From assembly GCA_016490735.1 (NCBI GenBank), contig JAEMWC010000189.1, positions 645,001 to 709,000 on the forward strand: 64,000 nt of DNA, given 5' to 3'. A program made the position numbers and the translations under genes. The notes beneath the pieces are model-generated. The model did no database searches. It was not told the origin of the DNA and worked only from the letters and a program-made list of their open reading frames with translations. Below, piece by piece: positions 1 through 11,899 of this stretch (the first letter of the stretch is position 1; the number at the start of each line of letters is the position of its first letter). Source of the DNA: Pachyseris speciosa (lineage: Eukaryota; Cnidaria; Anthozoa; Scleractinia; Pachyseridae).

Positions 1-470
1 TTTGATTACAATATGACTTGCACACTTCATGACATCATGATTCGGGTACAGCGACGCACGAGCAGATAGATATCTTTTACCACGAGGTCTGCGAGAAGGT
101 TCCAAGCGCAGCCAAGCGAAGCTGTAGGGATTTTGCTGAGTACCGTGAAAATACCAAAGAGAAACAGTTTCGCAGTTTAAAGGAACATTTTGGCCGTATT
201 CTGAAGTAAAATAATCGTTGTTGAGACAAGATATGTCGAGGGAAAGAACCAAAATGGCGGAGCAGAAAATCCATCGACCGACCGTCATGATGACCGTTGA
301 CACCTCGGGCTAACCTTTGGAATCGGTCGATGCAGTGCTATGAATGAAAAAACTGTAGAATATAAAGTTAAGAGGGACAAGCTAGTAAGCAATAGCCTGC
401 GTGCAGGCGTGTCTCGTGTTTCCTCTGTTGCACGCGGAAAAGGGAGTCTTCGAAACAGCGTCGCTAATCG
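1..470. other. No gene recognised
   Basis: Only short open frames without recognisable domains are present, and I see no clear repeat structure here. The stretch ends in a tetranucleotide microsatellite. Confidence 0.5.
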
Positions 471-532
471 TATGTATGTATGTATGTATGTATGTATGTA
501 TGTATGTATGTATGTATGTATGTATGTATGTA
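471..532. repeat. (TATG)n microsatellite
   Basis: About fifteen uninterrupted TATG units. Open frames across it (MYVC and YIHT repeats) are artefacts of the repeat. Confidence 0.97.
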
Positions 533-717
533 CCGTATAAATACAAATAATGTGAGAGAGAAGAGCCACGCTAGCGAGATGAATACAGCCAGTGACGTCA
601 GCAATCGTTTTCATTCGGTCCCAGGGCCCGGACATGTTTTGAAGCAAAAACGCGGTTTTCAACCTTCAAAGAGACAACTTTCCCCTTTTTTCTAGCGAAC
701 CCTTGCTCACCATAGAG

Positions 718-832
718 TCTCCAGTAGCTCAGTGGTTAGAGGGTCGTGGGTTCAAATCCCATCTGGAACTCGGGTTTTTTTCCGAGTTTCCATTTGATGT
801 TATATGCATTTCTATCATGTTGAAAATGAATT
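718..832 (+). mobile_element. tRNA-derived SINE, internally deleted
   Basis: An A-box-like TAGCTCAGTGG at 724 is followed after an unusually short gap by a B-box-like GGTTCAAATCC near 749. A T-rich tail region reading TCGGGTTTTTTTCCGAG follows. A functional tRNA needs more bases between the boxes, so the anticodon arm is missing. I read this as an old SINE copy with an internal deletion. Confidence 0.7.
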
Positions 833-1177
833 AGCCCACGATAATCAGCGTGTTTAAAACTACTAAACTATGCAAAAATCTCACATACGAAAATTTAGTT
901 TCAGTGGCACTTTAAGATTTTTTTTTTACAAGTAAGTTCCGGTTGTATGACGGGGTGCAGAATTAGGGTATGAAACTGAAGAAAGCATAAAACTGGGTCG
1001 GGTTGAATCTTGCAGCGTATATTTCCATCCCAGTATACTGTGGAGACTGGCATATTAATTATTTCAGGGGGAGATGGCAAAAATGAAAATAAAAATTTCT
1101 CAGGGAATGCGCATGGATGTTCCACATCTTGGTCAATCAGGAAGCGCTTTATAATTCCTAATTACTCTATCACTTGA

Positions 1178-1463
1178 TAGAGCGCTTTTCAATTGAGTGT
1201 CGTAAAACCAAAACCAAAGAAATTACTCTGGCCAATCACAACAGACCGAAACAGTGCAATGAGCCAATCAGAAGACGAAGCAATTACATGTAGCGGGCGC
1301 AAAGCGCGGGAAAATACGCGCGTGCAAGGCGCGATTGGTTTTGGTTTTGCTTCTCTCTGGTTGAGAAAGTGGTGCGAGTTTTCTTGGCCAATCACAGAGC
1401 GAAGCAATGCAAAACCAAAGTAAAACCAGAATTACTTTCGACACTCAATTGAAAACCGCTCTA
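1178..1463. mobile_element. MITE, family A, copy 1 (TA target site)
   Basis: Terminal inverted repeats read TAGAGCGCTTTTCAATTGAG at the left and the matching CTCAATTGAAAACCGCTCTA at the right. The flanking TA is consistent with a Tc1/mariner-type insertion. The interior has no ORF and is rich in CCAAT/ATTGG motifs and CGCG-containing sequence. Two more copies lie at 5053 and 32635. Confidence 0.88.
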
Positions 1464-2249
1464 AAATACCAAGAAGATCAGATCGAGAGCAAGAAAATCG
1501 CATGTAGAGTGTTATATATTAGCTCTAGCTTGCAAAAAAAAAAGCATTACACGCTTTTGATACCCGTTGATTAATAAATCAACTTATGAGGCAACAGGTA
1601 AAACTTTTTATTTTTACCTGCCTTGCGACTTAAGTGATGCAATCCAGTGCTTACGTGCACAACATCATATAGTATAGTACAGCTTTTTAAGCACGAGAGT
1701 AAAAATAAAGTATGTCTCACCCTCGCTAATACCAGCTCTGCTTCAGTTTTCAAACCACAGTTAGCAAAACTAGCTGCAGGGTGACTGTGAAGCGGAGCTC
1801 ATTGCCCGCCTGCTCGTACTCTGTGCCCGGGTATTTGGTACTTGAACCGCACTTATCCCCAACCAACGGTCCGTATTCGCGCGCTGTATAGTCGCACATT
1901 AGCGAGCAGTTGCGTTCTAGCTGGCAATGAAGCTCTCTTGTTTTCAACGCTAGAGACAGTACTGGGACTTTGTTATTTGTACACGTTCTTTATATAATGA
2001 GGTTTTGAAAAGGTTTTTGTGCAACGCTAATCTGATAGACAGTCAGGACAAAGATTTAGAAAAAAGTGCTTTACTAAAACAAACGAACATAAAGAACACA
2101 TTATTTATTTGCACCAGTAGAGTGTTAGACACGTTTGAGGACCACGAATCTGTGATCATGATTCAACGGCAACGTATGAAAATTTGAACTTTTCAGCTCA
2201 TTCCATTGGCGCACCTATAACATGCATATTAGCGAGGGATGTCCAATAC
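1464..2249. other. No gene recognised
   Basis: Short ORFs only, with no domain or clear repeat seen. Confidence 0.45.
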
Positions 2250-3015
2250 ACCCGATCTGATTCGGATCGACTGAGGTGGTTGACGGCCCGTCTCACCGGA
2301 AGTCACTTCGCGAGAGAAAATTTTTCAGCATAACGCTATAGAGCAGGTTACAAAGGTTAGAAATTATCGTCGCGACCCGTCATATGAAAAGACGACCCAA
2401 CTCACCGGAAGTCATTTGGCAAGAGACTTAGAACAATTTTCAGCATAACGCTATAGAGCAGGTTAGAAATGTTGTCGGATGGAGTCGATCCGACTCGGAT
2501 CGTCGCAACCCGTCATATGAAACGACGACCCAACTCACCGGAAGTCATTTGGAGAAAGACTTAGAACAATTTTCAGCCGCGCTATAGATCGAGAGGGTCA
2601 GAAATGTTGTCGGATGGTGTCCGATGGTCATTGTTCTGATTGCATTTTATGTCGTACATAATAGACACTTTAGTATTTCATTAGGTCTATATGTATTTGT
2701 AAATAGTTCTCAAGCCACACTCAGCAATCATGCACATGTAAATAATCTCATCAACTTCATACTCGTTTTATCAATTGTAAATAGTTTTATCAATTTTAAT
2801 TTTAATTGGTATAATAACTGCTTGCTTTAATTTATTCACAGTGTCCCCATTTAGCGGTTTTTTTTTACTGCTATTTCAGTTTGACACTTAAATAAAGGTA
2901 TTCATTCATCCATTCATTCGATACGACTCGGATCGTCGCGACCCGTCATATGAAAAGACGAGCCGACTCACCGGAAGTCATTTGGCGAGCGACAATTTTC
3001 GGCATAACGCTAGGC
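2250..3015. repeat. Tandem repeat, unit about 125 bp, interrupted
   Basis: Four diverged units share CTCACCGGAAGTCATTTGG, CAATTTTCAGCATAACGC and GACCCGTCATATGAAA. They begin near 2260, 2370, 2495 and 2935. The array is split by a LINE 3-prime fragment at 2627 to 2919. Confidence 0.85.
2627..2919 (+). mobile_element. LINE 3-prime end fragment
   Basis: AT-rich noncoding sequence ends in AATAAAGGTATTCATTCATC. The polyadenylation-like signal followed by a short tandem tail is the 3-prime signature of CR1/jockey-like LINEs, and the two larger LINEs in this window end in the same style. No coding part remains. It sits inside the 125-bp tandem array, so it arrived after the array formed. Confidence 0.6.
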
Positions 3016-4080
3016 AGCTGAGAAGTTTTTACGGAAACTTCAATCAAAAGTTGAAATTTTGATAGATTAATTTACTTGTTACGACAAATTAAAAGATTTT
3101 TCATCCGTCACAGTTGATCATAAGGACTCGTGATCTCTTCTTAAGAAAGAGACTACTAATTTCTTCTTGAACAATGACTACAACTCACATTTCTTTTAAC
3201 GTTGACAGTTTTGTAGAGCGCTTATTACGTTGTGTATCTGAACGTACCTTTTCATTTGGTTACCGTGGGGGTAGGTTTGGGGGAGGGAGAGGAGGAGGGG
3301 AGGGAGAGTGAAGGCAAGTTCGGTTTCCACCCAGAGGTGTGGCCACCAAGGCCTGCGACGGCGGGGTTCATCAAACGAGTCAGTGTTACTATCAAATAAG
3401 ACAGAAACTTAATTTATTTCTAAGGAGCTATCTCTTTTCGAAAAGGCTAGCTGCAGGCTTGGTTATATTTCACACTTCACAAGGAGTTATGGCCCCTCTG
3501 AAAACAAAACGAATAAATTTTATGGTACGGGGGACCAAGTGAAGTCACTTTTCATCAAAGAAATTACAACTATGGTTTTCAAAGCAGATTAATCTGGAAA
3601 TCAGAGGCGAGAGACACTTTACAGAAACAGTTAGGTAGACTATTCACTCTTTGTGTGACAATGAAAGCGTTAACAGCGAATACCGAACTGCATGAACATC
3701 TCATAGACAATAGAATAAAAAGGATTTAAAGGGGCACTGTTATGGAATTTCGGTCTGAATCTAAACATGTGCATGTGTTTGCAAAGTGGCCGTACTTAAA
3801 AATTTTTACAATTTTCCTACAAAGTACTTAATATGTGCATTGAAACTATCTGCGGTTGCCTATGGTTACGGATGACGAGGAGGAAGTGGAATGCAACTTG
3901 AAAAATGTTAGGTTAACTTTTTTAAAGTTTCGTCATAGCGTCCAGGAAAAATCGCCAAAAAGTAATACTACTTCGTTTTCCAACCAAGAAATAATTAGAA
4001 ATCGCCCTTTTCTTGTTAGAGGTATTTCCTCACAATTTGAACAACTTATAACTGGAATTGCCGTGACAGTGTCGCCTTAA
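3016..4080. other. No gene recognised; purine-rich tract
   Basis: A G/A-rich tract lies at about 3268 to 3312. The ORF at 3856 to 4080 has no recognisable domain and ends where a Penelope-type terminal fragment begins. Confidence 0.4.
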
Positions 4081-4116
<36 letters not shown>

Positions 4117-4165
4117 GGAATGAAAGACGAAAATTTGGTTTATCAACGGATTTGATAAATAAATG
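4081..4165 (-). mobile_element. Penelope-like element terminal fragment
   Basis: It matches, in reverse complement, the terminal sequence at 18172 to 18290 and 24841 to 24959. Shared blocks include GTTTCTAAAGAAACTGTGG, GCTGCGTCGGTGGGGGA and TTTGGTTTATCAACGGA. It is diverged and truncated. Confidence 0.7.
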
Positions 4166-4769
4166 TAGCTCTGGATACAGGCTATAGTCTGCTTGATTGT
4201 TACCGGAAGTGGAATGATCGGAGTCCCAGGAGAACATTTGCAAACTGATGTCTATACTGAGGAATTGTATACATAGTTTGGCGATCCCAGGAGAGTGCAG
4301 CCTAAATGTCGTGCTACATCTTTGGCACAGTTTTGCCATCTTCTGCGGATAACCTAATTGCATCAAAAAGGAAAAAATATAGGAGATCTGTAGAAGAACA
4401 ACGAATCCGATTTTATAACCTGCTTTTCCTTTTCACCTGTTATAAGGATACCAAGGCCAAGTGAAAAAAGGAGAAATAACATGAAATGGTTGGAAAATTG
4501 GATAGTTCCAGACAAACGAATTGTGCACTAGTAGCTGACATTTAGAATGAATTCGTTTCAGGGAGCATTTCAAGAGGAAACAATGCAAATATATTCCATC
4601 ATTTATCACTTTTATTAGATAGCTCGTGATACTGCCATACAATTGACGTGATCAGCTACACTACAGAAAGCCCGGAGCACATTACCTACTTGTCTATTTC
4701 ACTAACTGATTATCGCCGGCCAAAGTGAACCTTAAGCTTTAGCAGTTCACGTTTGCTTCGGGATTTTCT

Positions 4770-5035
4770 TTAAAAATCCTTTGGACGTATCTTCATCTCA
4801 GATCTTTTTAAAGAGTAGTACGCGGGTTGACCTGGCCAGCTCGTCCACACCATTCCGCTAGTGGTTTGTTGACCAGGAAGGTACAAGCCGTTCAGACTAG
4901 ACACGTAGCAGTTGTCGTACCACCACCCTCCAGTAAAGAATGAGGCGCAGTTGCCTGATGGTTTCCCGTCATTATCGCGATCGTTGGTGCTGAATGAATA
5001 ACCACGATGATAAGCAAGAGAGTCCCCAGCACTGC
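4770..5035 (-). CDS. Last exon: C-terminal half of the fibrinogen domain
   Basis: The acceptor TTTGCAG precedes the exon and the stop codon is at 4770-4772. The exon enters in phase 1, completing a glycine codon. It carries fibrinogen-domain hallmarks: AGDSLAYH, a calcium-site-like NDRDND, and GGWWYDNC followed by SSLNGLY, with the last two domain cysteines (GNC and DNC). It ends KIRPKDF. A MITE lies 17 bp upstream of the acceptor, so the branch region is probably inside transposon sequence. Confidence 0.92.
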
Positions 5036-8000
5036 CTGCAAACGAATAGACGTATTGTGCGGCTTTCAATTGAGTGTCGAAAGTAAATTTCATTGCTTTG
5101 GTTTTGCATCGCTTCGCTCTGTGATTGGCCAGCAAGCCACGCGCCACTTTCTTAACCAATGAGAAGCAAAACCAAAACCAATCGCGACTTGCGCGCGCTT
5201 ATTTTCCCGCGCTTTCCGCCGGTTACGTGTAATTACTTCGAATTCTGATTGGTTCATCGCACGGTTTCGGTTTTTTTGCGATTGGCTGAAGTAATTGCTT
5301 TGGATTTGGTTTTACGACACTCAATTGAAAACTGCTCTAAAGTGCGATTTTTTTTCTCGCTTTAACTGGCTTTGGTGGAGAAAGGAGAAGAAGAAACTTT
5401 GGCAATTTCCTTAACCTCTGGACATCCCTCAGATAACTCAGCGAAAAAAACCCCCAGGTAAAACAAGGTCAAAACAAAATTGAAATTGTAACACTCTGCT
5501 GATGTGCGAAAAGCTTGTCTTCTAGTTACGCCCATAGAAAGCCGCTGACAAATACGGGAAGGTATTCAGTCTGAATTTGACTGGTGTATTGGCAGCCGGA
5601 TCCTTGTATGAAAGAATTTTTCGGTCATATTATCATTCTGCTTATCTTGTGTCGAAAAATAAGTGACAAACCGTGTTTCCTAGGTAATTCACAGGAAGTA
5701 TCAAATCCTGCACATAACCAATGAAGGGCTGTCTATATGGATCGCCGACAAAACCGAGGTCACGCAACTCACCTGAATAATTTCCCAAACTCAGTTTGTA
5801 TTTCTCCACTTCACTGCCGACATCAAATGAACTGTACTCTGCAAACGCTGTGTTTCCCGGCACGTCTTCCAAGTCGACACGAAGTTTTTTTTTGCTGCTA
5901 ACAGTCAGCCGGTGAATCTTGTCCAGTCCGAGCCAAAACTCGCCGTTCAGATTGCCGAAGCCTCGTCTGTAGTCATCCCATCCTCGGTTGAAATCTACAG
6001 AGCCGTCAAATCTCTTCTGAAAATCTGTCCAACCTCCACCGGCAGTATTCTGATCACAGAACACTTCAAATTCACCCAAATCATCAGGATTGATTTTGTA
6101 CACTCCACTTGTCTTGTTGCCGGATTTGTAAATTTCGGCGCAGTTCCTGAGTACTGGAGATTAGATACAAAATCAGTTCTTTTCTCTGGTAACAATATAA
6201 CCGTGCAGCTTTTGGACTTCATGCTACTACGTAAAGGCCAATCAGTTGTTGTTGTTTCCTGACAAGGTGAAAAATGTTATATTTGTTATATTTCATGCGG
6301 CGTTCCTCAGGGGTCAGTCCTTGGACCAATTCTTTTTTTGTTATATATTAATGACTTTCACCATTGCTCTAAAGTTCTTGATTTCCATTTATTTGCTGAT
6401 GACAGTAATTTATTCTGCAAACATAAAAACCTCATCTCTCTACAGGCAAGTATTAATGATGAACTCTCTAATGTTAATTCCTGGCTTTGTGCAAATAAAC
6501 TTTCTCTTAATATAGAAAAAACCAGTTTTGTAATTTTTCATCCTCCTCAAAGGAAAGTTCCATTCAACTTCCACCTAACTCTAAATGGGAAACAGTTGCA
6601 ACAGGATTCCTGTATTAAATACCTAGGAATTTTAATTGATTCAAATTTATCCTGGAAACCTCAAATTGCATGCATTGTAAAGAAAATTAAAAGAAGTGTA
6701 GGGATCTTGTCTAAGCTTCGCCATTATGTTAATATTGATATTCTTACTAATCTCTATTACTCTTTAATCTACCCATTTCTGACCTATGGTATAATTATCT
6801 GGGGTAATACATATCCAACTACACTTCAGCCTTTATATATTTTACAGAAAAAAGCAGTGCGAATCATGACTTTTTCCTCATTTGATGAACATTCAACTCC
6901 ACTGTTTAGATTATTAGCAATTATGAAGCTCTCTGATCTTGTTACATTTCATATTGCACTTTTTATGCATAAATTTCACAACAAGTTACTACCTTCAAAT
7001 TTTGATAGCTTCTTCAATTCAGTACTTAGTATCCATAACTACAATACACGTAGTGCAGCAAATCAATCTTATTACCTGCCTCGAGCTAGAACAAACTATG
7101 GAATATTTAATATTCGCTTTCAAGGACCAAAGGTATGGAACTCTCTTGGGAAAGATATAAAGTCAATTCCTTTCAGTAAATTTAAAACAAAATTAAAAAA
7201 TGAATTGCTGTGCCAGTATTAATGTTACTTTGGTTTCTGTTTTCCCTGAGTAACGAATTTCTTCCCAGTTATTTTTGATTTATTTGCTGCTCTGCATTTA
7301 ACTTATCATATTCAGGATTTCATTTTTAATACATTTCTAATATATTTGTCTTTTTCCCCATGACTTGTAAATTTCGTTTATTTATAGTTATAATAGTTTA
7401 ATTTTGTGTGTGTGTGTGTGTCTGTGTTCTTTCGACCCTAATATTGTAATTTATTCTATGTAATTTGGCTTCCTAGCCTTGTTAACTTTCTAGTTATTTT
7501 AGGAAGCCAAGACCCTTTTAGTTTTAGTTTTTATTTCATGTAAATTTCAATATTCTTAAGTGTAAGGGTCAATAAAGTTGTTGTTGTTGTTGTTGTTGTT
7601 ATCGTCTAAATTTCGCAAGTATTGTTTATAGTGGTTTGTAAGGGCTGTCGATTGACAGTTCGATCAATTCTCATAACAGTCGATCGACACTTACTACAAA
7701 TGATGACAATAAGAATAGTACCGACAGTGACAATGACAACCATCACTGGTAATAACAATGACATTGGCCATGGAAATGGAAATGATAAAAAGAAAGAAAA
7801 TTACCATGACAACGACAACGACATGACAAGAGACTCATAACATGTAGTAAAGTTAAGAGTAGCGAAGAGAAGAAAGTAAAGGGAGGTGAGATGAAAACTG
7901 ATGAGGTGAACTGAAGTAAAACAAAGCACCTTTAATTTGAGTTTGACATCTGTCTCCCATCCAACCAATCGGGCACTGGCAACTGTAGTTTCCTCCTGCT

Positions 8001-11000
8001 TCGTTTGTACAGTTTCCTCCATTTAAGCACGGATTTGAATCACATGGCTTTATTTCTGCAAAAGGGATTTTAGTATCTTTTGACCTTTCTTCCTGCAGAT
8101 TTCACAGCAGAGAAATACCCACCAAAAATAAGTCTAATATAGTACATGTTAGTTTCATTAATCGCCAAGTAAAGCTATCAAGATGAATCGTTTATACGTG
8201 CAGATTTTAAGATGGCATTACGCCTCGCCTGCATCATGCAATGCAAATAATGACAAGAACAAAACAAACTAGTTAGCTCTTGCTAAGTGCCATTTAATTT
8301 GAGAATTAATTTCTATGAATTACTCTGATTTAACAGCATGTAGGCTGTACGTTAGTCACTTGTCCGTCATTTACTGTCATGCGACGCACGGACGCATTTT
8401 AGCTGGAATGGTTCGTTGAGTGCATAAAGTAAGGACAACGGGGTTCAGTTGTTCCAAAACCGGCGTCAACTTGGGGTTAATATGTATCGTAGGAAGCAGC
8501 CCAAGTTAATAGAGAGCTTAAGTACCGACGACGGCAACGGCAACGAAAACGTCATTTGAAAATCTAACTTCTCGTTATCGCAACTCTTTCGCGATTATTC
8601 CAACTTCTTTGACTTGTAAAATGTGGGCGAACTATCCTGGAGCTAAATTGGCAAGAACGGCGTTGAAGTTGGGAAAAAGAAAGAAGAGTTCACCGTCATA
8701 CGCTCACGTTCTCCGCAAAACCTAAAATTTGGTCATTCCACGTTGTTGTTTTGCTGAGGACAGCAAAGAAATGTACCAAAATGTAAAACGCACGTGCAGA
8801 GCGATTGGTCTTCCTTATTAAGCCTATTGTCTTGTGACGTTCTCGTTACCGTTCCCGTCCTCGTTGCTTAAGCTCTCTAATATTGAGGCGCAAAGGAACG
8901 TACAGGAGTCTTCATCTTTAAGCTTTAAAATGGAACTGGAAATCGGCAGAAACCCAAGATTACCTTAACCTTGTGTAGAACAAAGCGGGCTAGGTTTAGT
9001 AAATGAGATGAATTCACATTTCAATACTTTTTTCTTTAAATCGCAGTTATGAACACTACTTAAGCAGTAGTGAAAATAAAGCCTGAAAAAAATTCAGGAT
9101 TGTATATACGGGATTCGAACCCACGACCTCGTGGGTTTGAATCTTCTTCCGGCCGTACAAGCCTGAATTTTTTTTTCAGGCTTTATTTTCACTTCTGATA
9201 AAGATCGATTTAGAAAAACATTTCAAAAGGAAAATTAACGATAAAAACGTTACATGACGTTTCGACGACCTCATGTCATCTAATTGACACTACATATATA
9301 CAGAAATAGGTGTGTATGTGAATGATAACAATGCGAATAATGAAAATAACATCGCGAGAGTCCAGTGTTCACACAAAGAGTTTCGCGCGAATAGAGTCAC
9401 TTTGGGTGTTTAGCTTCGGTCTTTTCTTCTTAATCAAGAGCATTTCAAAAATTAAACACTCTAGTTTGCTCCGGCATTTATTAAGAATTTTAAAATTCTC
9501 ACGCAGGTTCGACGGCCTTAAATTATGCTCGTCCTCGAAGTGTTTCCCGATTACAGAATGTTTATGTTCCTCAACACGCTGATGGAGGTGGCGGCACGTG
9601 TAACCGATATAATTTGTATCACACAAATCACATTTGAATTCGTAGACTACGCACTGCTGATTCACTAAGGGAGGCTTTAATTCCGTAACTCTTAGCTCGT
9701 CAATGATCTTTCTACTGATAAAAATTGGTTGTAGATCATGGTTGATCTTTCTTCCGAGGTCACGAAGTGACTCTATTCGCGCGAAACTCTTTGTGTGAAC
9801 ACTGGACTCTCGCGATGTTATTTTCATTATTCGCATTCTTATCATTCACATACACACCTATTTCTGTATATATGTAGTGTCAATTAGGTTAATGTATCCA
9901 CATTCGACAATGATGACATGAGGTCGTCGAAACGTCATGTAACGTTTTTATCGTTAATTTTCCTTTTGAAATTTATTTTCACTACTGCTTAATAACTGCG
10001 ATGACCAGTCACATATTTAATCATTAATCCGTCTTATATGATTTTCATATATTCATTCTCATACTTTTTTCTTTATTATTGAGTCATTAGTGATGTTAAC
10101 AAATTCAGTACATAACCTGACACAAAAACAACATAAAGTCTGTAACATGGATTCTTGGCATTGCAAAAAACGTACATATAATTTATTGACAACAAGAACA
10201 AAGGAACCTATTTTCTAGATATGCACTACCTACAAAGCAGTGTAGGTTACAAATGACCAATAACCAGCTTTAAAGCTTTTGAATTTTTTTCTTTTCTGCA
10301 ACTGCGAGAGCCAATTTGTGCGTCCAGCTGCAGAACTGAAACAACAACTTGATAATATGGTTTTTGTCCCCAAATAACTAGCTTTAAAATTTTTCAATTT
10401 TGTTCTTTGGTGTGACTGCAAGGGCCACATGTCTCTAGCTTCAAAACTGAAACAGCAACTTCCTAGCTTGAAAGGTTTTCATTTTTTTATTTGCTGCTAC
10501 TACAAGAGTCATGTGTCTCTAGCAGCAAAACTGAAACAACAACTTAATATTACGTGTTGTGTCCCTAAATGAGTACATTTAAACTTTTTTAATCTTTTCT
10601 CTGCTGCTACAGCAATTAGAGCCATGGGTCTGTAACTGCAAAACTGAAACAATAGGTTCATAATATGGTTTTCCTCTTTACGTGTATTTGGAGTATCAGT
10701 CACTAAGCGTGATTCAAATGTATAGTTCAGCAAAGAAATATGTCTATAACGTGGATGCTTGCTGTTGATATACTAGTCCATTGGTGAGACTGCAAGAGCC
10801 ATTTGTGTGTTCAATGCTGGACATTCACACACTTTCTGGTTTACACGAGATAACCTTGGTTATCTTGTTAGAGTGCATATTGTACTTGAACTGTATGTTC
10901 TTAAGAGCCAAGAGATGGTCCTCAATGACATCTGTTGTACTAATCAATAAAACCTCTGAGTCTCTAAGAAGTGTAATGAGTTGATAATAAAAAGCTTTCA

Positions 11001-11859
11001 GCCATAGTTCTTTGCCATCAACAATTATGGCTAGCTCAACTGGAGCTTGGCGTTTGATGTCGGCAGTTCTTTTCCTTGTGCCGCAGTTTTGGCATTTAAG
11101 GGTGTGGTGTGTTGTTTGACCATCATTTAGTCTCTTGTTACACACTATGCATAAGAAAAACACGTTAAAGTAACGGACCATGTTGAAGTTAGTCACAGTT
11201 ATTTCCCTTTCAGGGTTTTTTTTAGCAATTCTGGACCCTTAATAGACTGCAGGGTGAGGCTTGTCGGTGACACAGTTGTGCTCGGTGTCGTGCTCAAGAA
11301 GGTTTTACCTTGAAAGTTTTTAACAGTTAGGTTTTTTAACAGATTATGAATGGCCAGTTTTGATGTTGGTAATCAGAGGGTCCCAGATGTGGACCATGAT
11401 GGCTCCTGTTGAATCCTCCAGTACACAGTCTTCTTTCAATGTGAAATTTTTCCTGTCGATTTGATTTCAATTCAACCGTGGTGGTTCAGTGCCCATTGCT
11501 TCTTCGTACTGTAACGGTAGGGTCGGTGGTTCACGCTCCGTTAGGAAATTTTTGTTTTCTTTGATCTGTTTTTTATTCTTTTCCTTTTCACTTGTTTTTC
11601 TTTTTTTTATTTTGTCAACGCTTAAGCTGCAATTAACACGGAAAAGTGGTGAACCGATTCTGCGGATATTCGCTACTCGAGAAACCAAGGCCAATCAGCA
11701 GTTGAGGCGGATGTCGCTTTGAAATGAAAATTAGACAAGTAATAACGTAGTAAGTTAGTAAAAATTGCTAAGCAATTTTGACGTAAGCTTAAATTTCAGA
11801 GAAAAGAGAAAAAGGAAAACAAACCGATGGTGTGGATAGGTAATCGCATGGGGCCGAGA

Positions 11860-11899
<40 letters not shown>

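Larger units (their letters stand above)
9045..10003 (-). mobile_element. Penelope-like element remnant with inverted arms
   Basis: Inverted arms of about 200 bp (9200-9403 against 9757-9970) share ACGTTACATGACGTTTCGAC, CATACACACCTATTTCTG and a CACAAAGAGTTTCGCGCG block. Outer pieces (9045-9085 and 9970-10003) share CAGTAGTGAAAATAAA. Between the arms is a GIY-YIG nuclease fragment. Palindromic terminal arrangements are known for Penelope-like elements. The reverse transcriptase is absent. A small SINE-like hairpin interrupts the left arm. Confidence 0.82.

Noticed and set aside
285..695. ORFs with YIHT or MYVC repeats on both strands
   Set aside because: Produced by the TATG microsatellite.
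721..770. Possible tRNA gene
   Set aside because: The gap between A and B boxes is too short for a cloverleaf and the flanks match a SINE tail; no anticodon arm.
6147..6147. Alternative acceptor for the fibrinogen exon six bases downstream
   Set aside because: Would require phase 2, which does not match the EGF donor; the acceptor before 6153 fits phase 1.
5912..6262. Plus-strand ORF of 116 codons
   Set aside because: Antisense shadow of the fibrinogen exon, with no domain of its own.
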